A stretch of 43,342 bases of DNA, taken from positions 1 through 43,342 of the forward strand of contig SVIL01000004.1 of NCBI GenBank assembly GCA_015069505.1, read 5' to 3'. Every line of letters begins with the position of its first letter. Position 1 is the first letter of the stretch. The stretch comes from Clostridiales bacterium. GTDB taxonomy: Bacteria > Bacillota > Clostridia > Christensenellales > Borkfalkiaceae. This document shows, piece by piece, positions 16,708 to 26,800 of this stretch. A program made the position numbers and the translations under genes. The notes beneath the pieces are model-generated. The model did not search any database, was not told the DNA's origin, and saw nothing but the letters and a program-made list of their open reading frames with translations.

Positions 16708-17802
16708 TTATGCGGTATAAATAACTGACGTTAAATCGTATTCTAACGCACCCATAAGTAGGTAGGAGCCGTATTCGGTTAAAGGCGTAACGTATTTAAT
16801 CATTAGGCGTTTGTTTGGAATAACGACCGTTTCAGCACTGTTTTTAGCATCAGCGTTTTGAACGTAAACGAGTTGGGCTTTGCCGGAGTTTTGTGCGTTT
16901 ATAGCGAACGATAGGCAATTTACGGGAACTTCTAAGTTATCGTCGATGTCCGTACCGTTTACTGTAAGTTCGCTCTTTACGATTTGGTTTTTGGTGTTGT
17001 AGGACGAAACTTTTAACGTTTGTGCATTTTTATACGCAGGACTTATCGTTGGAAGATTCGTGCTTGCGTCTTTTTGAAGGGCAAGATTTCTTATAGCGAG
17101 TAAGAGTGATGCGTTGTCGATAGCCGTTCTGTAAGTGTAACCGATAGAACTCGTTTCCTTAGGCTCAACTGCCGTTTTGTCGGATGCGTTCATATATTCG
17201 TCGTAATCAAAAGTTTTTATCACGTATTCCGATTTGTTATAAAGGGTAGTGGAAACGACCTTTTCGGTAAAAGTTTCAACCCCTTTTTTACCCTCGTTCT
17301 CTTTTATTTTTGCCATAGTGTAGATTGAACTTTTGTGTGAGTAGATAGGTGCGAGCGAGGTGTCGGTCAATCTGAAATAACTTTCCGTCTCAGCATTGTC
17401 GGTAAAGGCAACTTCATCGCCGTTTACGGGGGTATATTTACCCGTTATTGAAAAACTTGTAGTTTGCTTAATAATTGACGGGCGTGTTTCCGCTTGTGTG
17501 TCAAGCACGTCGCTTACGACGTAAGAGGGAACGCTTGATTGTTCAATAATCTCAATTACCGAAGTGTAAGTTCCTTGCTCGAACGAAGGGGTAAAGTACT
17601 GTGATAAAGTTTCAATTTGTTTAAAGTTGTGTAAGTCGCCATCCACGTAATCGGACTTAAAGTTTACGGCGTAAGTTGTGGTTTCTTTATAACCCGAAGC
17701 AGATTCCCAGTCGCTAAACGACAAGGTTACGGGGTTATTACAACTACACCCAGCAAACATTAATACCAGTGCGAGTAATAGGGCAAAAATTGACTTTTTC
17801 AT
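16708..17802 (-). CDS. Hypothetical lipoprotein
   Basis: Signal peptide and lipobox MKKSIFALLLALVLMFAGC; no family recognised. Confidence 0.75.
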   Translation of the reverse strand: MKKSIFALLLALVLMFAGCSCNNPVTLSFSDWESASGYKETTTYAVNFKSDYVDGDLHNFKQIETLSQYFTPSFEQGTYTSVIEIIEQSSVPSYVVSDVLDTQAETRPSIIKQTTSFSITGKYTPVNGDEVAFTDNAETESYFRLTDTSLAPIYSHKSSIYTMAKIKENEGKKGVETFTEKVVSTTLYNKSEYVIKTFDYDEYMNASDKTAVEPKETSSIGYTYRTAIDNASLLLAIRNLALQKDASTNLPTISPAYKNAQTLKVSSYNTKNQIVKSELTVNGTDIDDNLEVPVNCLSFAINAQNSGKAQLVYVQNADAKNSAETVVIPNKRLMIKYVTPLTEYGSYLLMGALEYDLTSVIYTA

Positions 17803-17932
17803 TTATATTCTCCTTAAAGATAGGTTGACTTAAATAACATTATATATGATTTTAGCATAAATATTCAAAAATGTAAACCTATACGAAAAAAAACTTTAAT
17901 ATCTTTTTAAAATGTGTTATAATAAAGACACT

Positions 17933-20900
17933 ATGAAAACAGTTAATCTTTTGTACACCGATTCGTACTTTAACACGTTTCCTATTTTGGTAAGTAAAAT
18001 CAAAGGAAAGGCAAATACGCTTACGGGTAGAAACTTAATTTTTTGTGAAGAAAAAATTTCGTTGATGGCAGAGCGTCATCTTTGTAACGATGTTTCGGCA
18101 ACCTTTAATACCGACGTTTATTCGTTCGGCAACTATTTACGCTGCGTTCAAAACGATAAAGCGATATTAGATAAAGAAGGGTCTATAATGGCGATAAAAA
18201 GCATTGTGGATAAGTCGAATTTACAGTGTTTTTCAAAGAGTAAACAGAGTTTAGCACCCTCTTTATACGATCTTATAGTGCAACTTAAAAGTGCAAAGGT
18301 TATGCCTAAGCACGTGAAAAGTGCACTCGAAAAGAAAGACGGAAGCCAAAACAAAGACAAGATAGAGGGGTTGCTTAGAAATAAGTTGACCGATATCTAT
18401 ACCATATATAATGCGTACGAGAAGTTTTTGGGAAACAAATACGACGACCAAAGTTCAGTCTTATCAAAACTTCCGCCTATTATCAAAGAGGACAAGAAGA
18501 TGGCGGATACCGACGTATATCTTTTGGGTTATACTTCGTGGACCAACCAAGCAAAGGAAATCATATCTACGCTTATCGAGGTGGCAAAGTCCGTAACGGT
18601 AATCTTGACGGGGGGGAAAAACGAGTTCTTATTCACCAACGAAACGGTTAAATTTTTAAGAAGTATTTGTAGGGAATTAAAAGTCAAACTTACGGAAGAA
18701 AAGTTTATCCCTTCCGAATATAACGGCGAAGCAAAAGCTATCGTTGACGGGATATATAATCCCATTACCTTTAAGAACTACGATAAAGACGAAAACAAGA
18801 TTAAAACGGATAAGATTTTTATTTCGCCAAGGGCGGGGATTAGAGAGGAAGTTCGCGTTATTGCCGAAACGATAAAAGCAAAAATCATCGACGAACGGAA
18901 TAATTTTCGTTATCGTGACTTTACCGTTTGCGTACCCGACGTAAATACGTACGCAAGGGATATTAAGTCCATTTTTAACGAGATGGGAATAAAATATTTT
19001 ATCGACAAAAGGGAAAACGCACTATTGCACCCTTATCCAAGGCTTTTAATTGCTTACGCCAAAGCGTTCGTAAAGAATTTTGAAAGGCGTGCGTTGTCCG
19101 ATTTTTATAAAAACCCACTTTTTTGCGAGGATAAAGAGTTTGCGGATAGGTTTGAAAACTATCTTATAAAATACAACGTAAACTATTCTGCCATCAAAAA
19201 ACCTTTCAACAGGGGTACGGATAATCAAGAATTTGAAAGGTACCAAGAGTTCCGTGAGAAGATATGTTCGTTTTTGGACTATTTCAACGTTGACCATTTG
19301 ATTGAAAAACTTAATATCGAAGGAAAACTTGACGAGTTTTCAAATAGGCTTGAAGGTATGGGTAAGATGGTCGAGGCGAAAGTTAACGACCAAGTTTTTG
19401 GTGCCGTAAATCGCATCCTTTCTCAAATGAAAACTCTACTCGGTGAAAGCGAAGTATCAACGAGAGAGTTCGTGAAGCTTTTTGAAAGCGGGTTGTTAGG
19501 ACTGGAAATTTCGGTACTTCCACAGTATAGCGATGCGGTTTTCGTGGGAGGGTTTAGAGAAGTTGCTCTTGCAAAAGCGGAATACTTGTTCGTAGTGGGG
19601 CTTTGCGACGGCGTTCCACCCATAAAGGCGGACGTTGCAATGTTAACCGATTCGGATCTTGAAAAGTTGGATGAAACCATTGAAAAGGCGGAAGGTGACG
19701 AAGGCAAAATAGGCCCGACCATAAAGGTTATAAACAGGCGTGCGATAGAAAACGTAGGGCTTGCCCTATCTTCGTTTAACCGTGCGTTGATAGTGTCTTA
19801 TCCATTGCTATCCGCCGATGGTAAGGCGACGAGTAAGAGCGAAGCGGTGGAATATCTTGAAAGGATGTTCAAGACGAGAAAATACGAGTTTAGTCAAGAG
19901 TATATGACGGTTGATCAAGGGCTTAAAAACTTTGCAAAGGCGTGTGACGATTTTGCTTGTGGTAGGCTTAATGATTTTACCGAGCCGTCAACCTTTTATC
20001 TTGCACTTGAAGACAAATCGACTGCGGACGCAATTTTGGACACCGCCAACAAAAAGGGTGGGGTAGAAAAAATCAACGTTGGCGATGCGTCTATATTAGG
20101 TGATATAATTTCGCCTACGACCATTGAAGCGTTTTACGAATGCCCGTACAAGGCGTTCTTGTCTAAGATAATAAGACTTTCCGAGCGTGAGAGTGGTGAA
20201 CTTGACCCGAGTTCGATAGGCGTTTTTATGCACGACGTTTTTGAAAGGTTCGTCCGCTACGTAAAAAACAAAACGCTTGACAGAGCGGGTGTGGAAAAAG
20301 TAGTTGAAGACGTGGTTAACGAACTTCTAAAAGAAGACGAGTATTCAAGATACAACGAAGACCCGATACAAGAATACGCACTTAAAAATGCGGTTAGAGA
20401 GTGTAAGAGCCATTGCTATAATATATACAATTCTTACGCCAACTCTGACTTCGTGCTTAAAAATAGCGAGATTGAATTTACCGTACCGCTAAAGGGTACC
20501 AAAATTAAGTTGTACGGTAAGGTTGATAGGATTGACGAAAGCGGTGAGTACTGTCGTATAGTGGATTATAAGACGGGGCACTGTGATGAGAGTGCAAGTA
20601 GTTTATACACGGGGCAAAAACTTCAACTATTCCTTTATCAAAAGAGTTTAGAAGCGGGTAGAAAAATTGCGGGGCTTTATTACTTGCCGATAACGGACGA
20701 GTTTACGGATAGCGTTGAAAAGAAGAAAGTTCGTGCCGTAGGTTGGACTTTTAACGACCCGAAAGTTATAGATATGCTTGATAAGACCGTTGGAACGGGG
20801 GATGCCAAAGGCTTTTTGCCGATAGACGATAAGGGTAAACTTGATAATTTGTTGGATGGCGATACATTAAAAGCGATGACCGATTATGCGGACGAGATGT

Positions 20901-21106
20901 GCGTTAAATGTGTTGAGCAAATAGGTAGTGGCGTGATAGTTTCATCGCCCACCGATTCGGCGTGTAAGTACTGTTCGTATAAAGGTATGTGCGACGGCGA
21001 GTACTATGCAAAAAGATGTAAACCTAAGGTAACGCCACAAGACGTTAAGGGTATTATAGATAGAAAAGTCAAGAGTGAAAACGAAGGTAGCGAAGATGGA
21101 AGATAA
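17933..21106 (+). CDS. addB: AddAB helicase-nuclease, subunit B
   Basis: ISPTTIEAFYECPYKAFLSKIIRL, VDRIDESGEYCRIVDYKTG (RecB-type nuclease), CKYCSYKGMC Fe-S cysteines; addA follows. Start reassigned from 17912 to 17933. Confidence 0.9.
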   Translation: MKTVNLLYTDSYFNTFPILVSKIKGKANTLTGRNLIFCEEKISLMAERHLCNDVSATFNTDVYSFGNYLRCVQNDKAILDKEGSIMAIKSIVDKSNLQCFSKSKQSLAPSLYDLIVQLKSAKVMPKHVKSALEKKDGSQNKDKIEGLLRNKLTDIYTIYNAYEKFLGNKYDDQSSVLSKLPPIIKEDKKMADTDVYLLGYTSWTNQAKEIISTLIEVAKSVTVILTGGKNEFLFTNETVKFLRSICRELKVKLTEEKFIPSEYNGEAKAIVDGIYNPITFKNYDKDENKIKTDKIFISPRAGIREEVRVIAETIKAKIIDERNNFRYRDFTVCVPDVNTYARDIKSIFNEMGIKYFIDKRENALLHPYPRLLIAYAKAFVKNFERRALSDFYKNPLFCEDKEFADRFENYLIKYNVNYSAIKKPFNRGTDNQEFERYQEFREKICSFLDYFNVDHLIEKLNIEGKLDEFSNRLEGMGKMVEAKVNDQVFGAVNRILSQMKTLLGESEVSTREFVKLFESGLLGLEISVLPQYSDAVFVGGFREVALAKAEYLFVVGLCDGVPPIKADVAMLTDSDLEKLDETIEKAEGDEGKIGPTIKVINRRAIENVGLALSSFNRALIVSYPLLSADGKATSKSEAVEYLERMFKTRKYEFSQEYMTVDQGLKNFAKACDDFACGRLNDFTEPSTFYLALEDKSTADAILDTANKKGGVEKINVGDASILGDIISPTTIEAFYECPYKAFLSKIIRLSERESGELDPSSIGVFMHDVFERFVRYVKNKTLDRAGVEKVVEDVVNELLKEDEYSRYNEDPIQEYALKNAVRECKSHCYNIYNSYANSDFVLKNSEIEFTVPLKGTKIKLYGKVDRIDESGEYCRIVDYKTGHCDESASSLYTGQKLQLFLYQKSLEAGRKIAGLYYLPITDEFTDSVEKKKVRAVGWTFNDPKVIDMLDKTVGTGDAKGFLPIDDKGKLDNLLDGDTLKAMTDYADEMCVKCVEQIGSGVIVSSPTDSACKYCSYKGMCDGEYYAKRCKPKVTPQDVKGIIDRKVKSENEGSEDGR

Positions 21107-24100
21107 AAAACAAAAAAACACCCCGGAACAAGACGCCGCCATTTATCACGACGAAGGGGACGTTTTGATTTCCGCATCGGCGGGCAGTGGCAAAACTTCA
21201 ACGATGATAACGAGGTTGACGAGGCTTATCGCTGAAAAGAAGGCGAAAATATCTGAAATCCTTGCCGTTACTTTTACCGAGGTTGCGGCGAGTGAGATTA
21301 AGTCTAGATTAAAAGCCGAAATCAGTAAAAAGGTTGCGGAAACGGGTGATGAAGACTTGGCGAGTCAACTTGCTGAAATAGACACCTCGGATATAAGCAC
21401 CATACACGGATTTTGTGCAAAACTTATTCGCACTTATTTTTATATGGTGGACGTTGCACCAGATTTTTCAGTTGCGGACGACGTGGTTGCAAAAGAACTT
21501 AAAAACCAAGCGATCGTGGAAACTTTTAATTCGCTTTATAAATACGACGACGTGGGCGGAATAGGATTTTTGGGGCTTGTTTCCAGATACGGTAAAAAAC
21601 GAAAAGACAAGGATTTTAGGGATATAGTAATCAGTCTTTACGAGTTTGCGTCCGAAGAAGTCGATGCGTTTGAATTTTTAAATAGAACTCTTGGCTACTA
21701 CACGGGCAGTTGGTATAACGATTTGTGTGATAGTTATCTCGCAAGTGTAAAAGAACGCCTTGCCCCTTTCTCTGATAGGTTAGACGAAGCGTATCGGGCG
21801 TTTATGGGCGTGGAAAGTGACGACTTAAAATATCAAGAGTATGCCGAAAAGATAAAGGTGCTTAGTTGCCATATAAACAAGATAGTCAATGCTAAGTCCC
21901 TTTTAGAAATAAGCAAATACTGCGATTTTGAAGACAGTTTTGATAATCGTGGTTTGAAAAAGGTCGTTTTGCCATATGGGCGATTAGTTAAGAGTGTGGC
22001 TGCCGAATTGACGGACTGCATAAAAACACATAAAAGATGTTTTTTGGGCAAGGAAGACTACGCTAAAACAAGCGAGCAACTTTATCAACACAGCCTTGCT
22101 TTGATAGAGGTCGTGAAACGTTACGAGGAAAGATATACGGCGTTAAAGAGAGAGGAAAACGTTCTCGACTTTTCGGATTTGCAACACCTTGCGTTGCAAG
22201 TGCTTTCAAACGCCGATATTTTAAGAGTTTTAAAGGGCGAGTACGACGAGAAAGAAAATAAATTCCTAAACGGTAAATATAAATATATTTTCGTGGACGA
22301 ATACCAAGATGTAAACGGTGTTCAGAACGAGATTATTTCAAGACTTGGTGCGGATAACGTTTTTATGGTCGGGGATTTGAAGCAGAGCATCTACGCCTTC
22401 CGTGGTTGCCGTGCAGATTTTTTCCAAAACCGCTTTAACGAAATGAAGGCGGCGGGTAAAAAGACAATTATCTTTAATAAAAATTTTAGGTGTTCACCTG
22501 CGGTTATCCGTGCGGTAAACGACGTGTTTGACTTTTCTATGACCAAAGAAGTCAGTGGGGTTGACTACGCAAAAGAGGCACGGTTAGACGGTGGCGACGC
22601 TTATCCGAAAGAATATAGCGGTAGGGCGGTACTGCACTTTCTTGCAAAGCCTAAAAAGGAAGAGAAGGACAAGTTTAAAGACGGTGAGAAAGATAAGAAG
22701 TTAAATAATGAGTTAGGCTTTTACGATATCTTAAATCATCTTAAAGAACCCGAGGATGAGGGTGTTAATAAAAACGTAGAGATGATAAAGGATATCATCG
22801 ATAAAGAAATATGCCAAAATTATTACGACCCAAATCCAAAAGCCCCTAAGGTTGATAGAATAACTTACGGTAAAATAGTAATCTTGGCTAGAAGCGGTGG
22901 GGATAAAGACTGGGTGAAAAAGATTGCGTTAGGGCTTATGAGCCGAAACGTCCCCGTCGTAAGCGAGTGCGAAATTTCCACCAAGGACGTAAAAGAGATA
23001 AAGATAATGCTTTCGTTTTTAAGCATTATAGATTGCTATTCACAAGACGTTCATCTTGCGACGGTACTTAAAAGCCCGATAGGTAAGTTTACGGACGAGG
23101 ACTTTTTAGAGATATGTGAATTTTTTGCAGTACATTGCCCTAAAAAAGTTAAGAAAAGAACTTTTTTTGAGGCGTATAAGTATTATATTGAAAATGCAGA
23201 AGGCGAGTTGAGAGAGAAACTCAAAAAGTTTGACGAGTACGTTACCGAAGTTAGGTTTTTAGCGGACTTCCAAGGTGCGGGGGATATCTTGGAAAAGGTT
23301 ATCGAGGATAAAAATATAGAGAGTTATATCCTTGCGTTTAAGGACGGTAGGAGCAAGATAAAATATTTATACAAATTGATTAGTGCGACTTCTTCGGGCG
23401 GTAAAAAATTGTCCGTAAAAGAATTTTTACGTAAGGTTGAACTTGACCCCGAGTGTATAGCGTTGCAAAGTGAAGGCGGAGAGGATGCGGTTAGGATAAT
23501 GACTATGCACTCGTCAAAGGGTGCGGAATTCCCCGTCGTTATCGTCTGTGGGTTAGAAAGACCGATGAGTAAGGCGGGCGAGGACACGATGAAAATTGAC
23601 GTTATGATGTCAAGGATGCACGGGTTTGGCGTTATGAACTACGACGACGAGAATAGGGTGCGTACGAGTACGCCGTTTAGGTGGTTTTTGAATAATGAGG
23701 TTGTTAAAAATCGCGTAATGGAAGAACAACGGTTATTTTACGTTGCGTTAACACGTGCAAAATACGCTTTGCATATGGTTTGTGCAACGGAAAAGGACGA
23801 GCGTGAAGAAGTTTTCAGTACCGCAAGTAAATTTATACACTATATCCCCAAAAGTATGGACGCAGAGTATTTTGCGATGGACGGGGGGCTTTCAAGCAAA
23901 AAAAGTGATAGAAGAGAAGTCTTGATTAATGAAGTTCCGTTGGGAATAGTGGATAGCAAAAAGAAGATTCTTTCTGCCGTATATAAATACGACCCTGACA
24001 CGACTTTGCCTATAAAGAGTTCGGTTACCGAAGCGGGCAAAGCCGAAAAGGAAGAGTTTTACAAGGTTGAACGGGTTGAGAATATTTCCGAAACGAACAC

Positions 24101-24581
24101 CGTTTTGGGTACTAACGCTCATAGGATTTTGGAACTCTTTGACTTTTCAAGACGAGAAGAGTTTTTTGAGCAGATTGACGAGTTGAAAGGTCGTGGGCTT
24201 TTGACCGACACTGAAATCGAGGGGCTTGACTTAGAAAAAATTGCACTTGCTATCAAAGGGGCTGCTTTCGACGGCATAGACGGAAAGACTTTATATAGAG
24301 AAAAAAGTTTTATAATGAACGTTCCCGCAAGAATGCTGTACGGAACGGATAGTGACGATTGCGTTTTGGTGCAAGGGATTATCGACCTACTCGTAATAGA
24401 CGGCGACGACGCTTATATCATCGATTACAAGTACTCTAATTCATCCGAGAAACATCTTAAAGAAAGATATTCCACTCAACTAAACCTTTACGCGTATGCG
24501 GTGGAAAAGGGGTTAGGATTAAAAGTCAAAAGCAAAACTATTATAAGTTTATTAAACGGCAAAAGCGTGGCGATTGACTAA
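21096..24581 (+). CDS. addA: AddAB helicase-nuclease, subunit A (UvrD/Rep helicase plus nuclease)
   Basis: TPEQDAAIYHDEGDVLISASAGSGKTSTM (Walker A), FVDEYQDVNGVQNEII, VGDLKQSIYAFRGC, IIDYKYSNSSEKHLKERYSTQLNLYAYAVEK. Confidence 0.96.
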   Translation: MEDKKQKNTPEQDAAIYHDEGDVLISASAGSGKTSTMITRLTRLIAEKKAKISEILAVTFTEVAASEIKSRLKAEISKKVAETGDEDLASQLAEIDTSDISTIHGFCAKLIRTYFYMVDVAPDFSVADDVVAKELKNQAIVETFNSLYKYDDVGGIGFLGLVSRYGKKRKDKDFRDIVISLYEFASEEVDAFEFLNRTLGYYTGSWYNDLCDSYLASVKERLAPFSDRLDEAYRAFMGVESDDLKYQEYAEKIKVLSCHINKIVNAKSLLEISKYCDFEDSFDNRGLKKVVLPYGRLVKSVAAELTDCIKTHKRCFLGKEDYAKTSEQLYQHSLALIEVVKRYEERYTALKREENVLDFSDLQHLALQVLSNADILRVLKGEYDEKENKFLNGKYKYIFVDEYQDVNGVQNEIISRLGADNVFMVGDLKQSIYAFRGCRADFFQNRFNEMKAAGKKTIIFNKNFRCSPAVIRAVNDVFDFSMTKEVSGVDYAKEARLDGGDAYPKEYSGRAVLHFLAKPKKEEKDKFKDGEKDKKLNNELGFYDILNHLKEPEDEGVNKNVEMIKDIIDKEICQNYYDPNPKAPKVDRITYGKIVILARSGGDKDWVKKIALGLMSRNVPVVSECEISTKDVKEIKIMLSFLSIIDCYSQDVHLATVLKSPIGKFTDEDFLEICEFFAVHCPKKVKKRTFFEAYKYYIENAEGELREKLKKFDEYVTEVRFLADFQGAGDILEKVIEDKNIESYILAFKDGRSKIKYLYKLISATSSGGKKLSVKEFLRKVELDPECIALQSEGGEDAVRIMTMHSSKGAEFPVVIVCGLERPMSKAGEDTMKIDVMMSRMHGFGVMNYDDENRVRTSTPFRWFLNNEVVKNRVMEEQRLFYVALTRAKYALHMVCATEKDEREEVFSTASKFIHYIPKSMDAEYFAMDGGLSSKKSDRREVLINEVPLGIVDSKKKILSAVYKYDPDTTLPIKSSVTEAGKAEKEEFYKVERVENISETNTVLGTNAHRILELFDFSRREEFFEQIDELKGRGLLTDTEIEGLDLEKIALAIKGAAFDGIDGKTLYREKSFIMNVPARMLYGTDSDDCVLVQGIIDLLVIDGDDAYIIDYKYSNSSEKHLKERYSTQLNLYAYAVEKGLGLKVKSKTIISLLNGKSVAID

Positions 24582-24692
24582 ACCTTGATTTTTGCACTTT
24601 CGACTAAATGCGTCATAAAACCCTAATAACTATAAATATTTTCGCACTCTTAACGGGTAAAATGTTTTCGTCGCATAAGGGGGATGTTTTAA

Positions 24693-25349
24693 GTGGGGTT
24701 TATAGGTGACGTAGCCAAAGTATTTAGCGGAAGTGTGTTTGAGATAGTTGCGTTGTCGTGTATATTCGTTTACTCTGTCTTTCAAACGGTGTTGTCGGTA
24801 CGGGGCAATAATAGGCTTTGTGGAAAGCCTAAACTTGCACTCGTTACGGGTATTGCACTTTTGTCTATATCGTCCGCGTTTTATATAAAAGATATTTACG
24901 GCGGGCTAGGCAGTGTGGCGTTATTCCTTGCAGTAGGGTGCGTTACCGACGTTTTTCCCGCTGTATTTATGGGTAAAGTAAAGGTAAAAAAAGAAGAAAA
25001 AGAGTTTATTGATTATATCGATAAAGAGATAAAAAAACAGGACGAAAGCCCTTACGTGACAAAGGAAGAAAAACCAACTTTTAACGGTCAAGTTCTTTCA
25101 AGGCTGACAGTCAAAGATAAGCCCGAGATAAAACAAAGCCCCGTAACGGACATAGATTTTACCCATGTTAAGAACGTGATAGAGCGTATTTCTTACTACA
25201 ACTTAAATTCCACGGACAAGCGTACGTTAAGCGAATTGTCGTCCGCAGTTATTGAGGCGGAAACCGTTGGACTTACGCCACCTTTAAAAGGCAAAATAAA
25301 CGATTATTTAGGTGCGTTGCTTAAAATAATGTCAAAATACAACGTTTGA
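24693..25349 (+). CDS. Hypothetical membrane protein (GTG start)
   Basis: RBS AAGGGGGA; N-terminal hydrophobic helices, charged C-terminal domain. Confidence 0.65.
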   Translation: MGFIGDVAKVFSGSVFEIVALSCIFVYSVFQTVLSVRGNNRLCGKPKLALVTGIALLSISSAFYIKDIYGGLGSVALFLAVGCVTDVFPAVFMGKVKVKKEEKEFIDYIDKEIKKQDESPYVTKEEKPTFNGQVLSRLTVKDKPEIKQSPVTDIDFTHVKNVIERISYYNLNSTDKRTLSELSSAVIEAETVGLTPPLKGKINDYLGALLKIMSKYNV

Positions 25350-25360
25350 TAACTAATTTT

Positions 25361-25402
25361 ACCCCAAAATCTTAGACGAATTGAGAGATTTTGGGGTTTT
25401 TG
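25361..25402 (+). terminator. Intrinsic terminator
   Basis: ACCCCAAAATCT-...-AGATTTTGGGGTTTTT. Confidence 0.9.
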
Positions 25403-25431
25403 TTGACAAATGTTTATAAAAATGTTAATAT
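25403..25431 (+). promoter_or_regulatory. Sigma-A promoter
   Basis: TTGACA, 17 bp, TAATAT. Confidence 0.85.
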
Positions 25432-25477
25432 TGACGTGTAGTTTTAATATTTAAGAATAAACTAAATAGGGGTACTT

Positions 25478-26650
25478 ATGAAATTAAGAAGAATTTTGAC
25501 GATAATTTTGTCGTTGGTAATGTGCTTTGGTCTTGCAACGGGCATAGGTTGCGGTGAAGAACGTGCGATTTTTACCATAACCTTTGACGCTGACGGCGGT
25601 ACTGTTGCAGAGCAAACCAAACAAGTGGAACTGTCAAAAAAAGTTGGAAAATTACCTGTGGCTGAAAAAGAAGGTTGGGTTTTCCAAACTTGGGTATTCG
25701 ACAATAACGGAACGGAAGTGGAAATCGATGCCGATACGATATATTCGTATAAAAAGGATATAACCTTAAAGGCTACTTATACGCAAGAACCGTGCTTTAC
25801 GATAACGCTTAATCTTACGGCGGACGTTGGCGGTACGCCAGTAACGGCAACTCTAACCGAAGGAAGTAACGTAATTGAAAACGTTCCGTACGGTAGCAAG
25901 TTAGCCGACTATTTGCCAGATGCAGAGGATATCCAAATCGGTGCTAACGGTTGTGAATTTGAAGGTTGGTGTTATGAGAACGGAAATCAAATCGACCTTG
26001 AAACGACGATTCTCAACAAGGCGACTTTCGGTAACCAAAGATCCATACTTATCAACATAAACATTACGGGTGCGATTATCCCTATTTTGCCACAATATAC
26101 CGTAACGCTTAATCTTACGGCGGACGTTGGCGGTACGCCAGTAACGGCTGCTTTAAGCGAAGGAAGTACGGTTATTGAAGACGTATCTTATGGTAGAAGA
26201 TTAGTTGACGTGTTGCCGACTTTGGATAAAATCGTGTTAGGCGATGCTTATCTATTTGCGGGTTGGACTTACGAAAATGGTGCTAAGATAGACCTTGAAA
26301 CGGCAGTATTTGACACGGCTGCGTTTGGTGAACAAAGGTCGGTAACTATTAATATTGCACTCACCGACGAATACACCATGGATGTTATAATGAACGTTGG
26401 TAACGTTAAATACGCGGGTGGGGATTATACTATAAAGGCTAAGATAGGGCAAAAACTCAGTGCTTGCGGTCTTTTGGGTTACGACGTTATAGATAACGGT
26501 ATTTCACCTGATAAGTACGGTTTGGAAGGGTATAAACTTGGTGAAGAGGACGTTTCTGCGGAAACGGTCGTTACCAAGGCACTTTTCGGTAATGCTAGTA
26601 AAATTACCATTACTGCCGTTTACGAAGAGGTATATTCAGACTGGGTATAA
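25478..26650 (+). CDS. Lipoprotein with InlB B-repeat-like domain and tandem ~100-aa repeats
   Basis: Lipobox GLATGIGC; TITFDADGGTVAEQ...FQTWVFDNN...ITLKATY; duplicated TVTLNLTADVGGTPVTA modules. Confidence 0.8.
   Translation: MKLRRILTIILSLVMCFGLATGIGCGEERAIFTITFDADGGTVAEQTKQVELSKKVGKLPVAEKEGWVFQTWVFDNNGTEVEIDADTIYSYKKDITLKATYTQEPCFTITLNLTADVGGTPVTATLTEGSNVIENVPYGSKLADYLPDAEDIQIGANGCEFEGWCYENGNQIDLETTILNKATFGNQRSILININITGAIIPILPQYTVTLNLTADVGGTPVTAALSEGSTVIEDVSYGRRLVDVLPTLDKIVLGDAYLFAGWTYENGAKIDLETAVFDTAAFGEQRSVTINIALTDEYTMDVIMNVGNVKYAGGDYTIKAKIGQKLSACGLLGYDVIDNGISPDKYGLEGYKLGEEDVSAETVVTKALFGNASKITITAVYEEVYSDWV
25803..26148 (+). repeat. Two copies of a 46-bp exact direct repeat exactly 300 bp apart
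   Basis: TAACGCTTAATCTTACGGCGGACGTTGGCGGTACGCCAGTAACGGC at 25803-25848 and 26103-26148. Confidence 0.95.
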
Positions 26651-26726
26651 AATTTTTAACGCCTACGGAATTTAGTGGGCGTTATTAAATTTTTTATATG
26701 TGAAATATAAAAAAGGTGAAAAAAAT

Positions 26727-26755
26727 TTGATTTTACTCTTAAACTGTGTTAGAAT
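26727..26755 (+). promoter_or_regulatory. Sigma-A promoter of the cpsD-cpsB unit
   Basis: TTGATT, 17 bp, TAGAAT. Confidence 0.75.
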
Positions 26756-26800
26756 ATGTAATAGTACTTTTAGGATATAAATTTTTTTGGAGAAAGATAA

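Noticed and set aside
25803-26148. 46-bp direct repeats considered as a mobile-element or att site signature
   Set aside because: Repeats are in-frame within one coding sequence and encode a duplicated protein module; no integrase/transposase or terminal inverted repeats.
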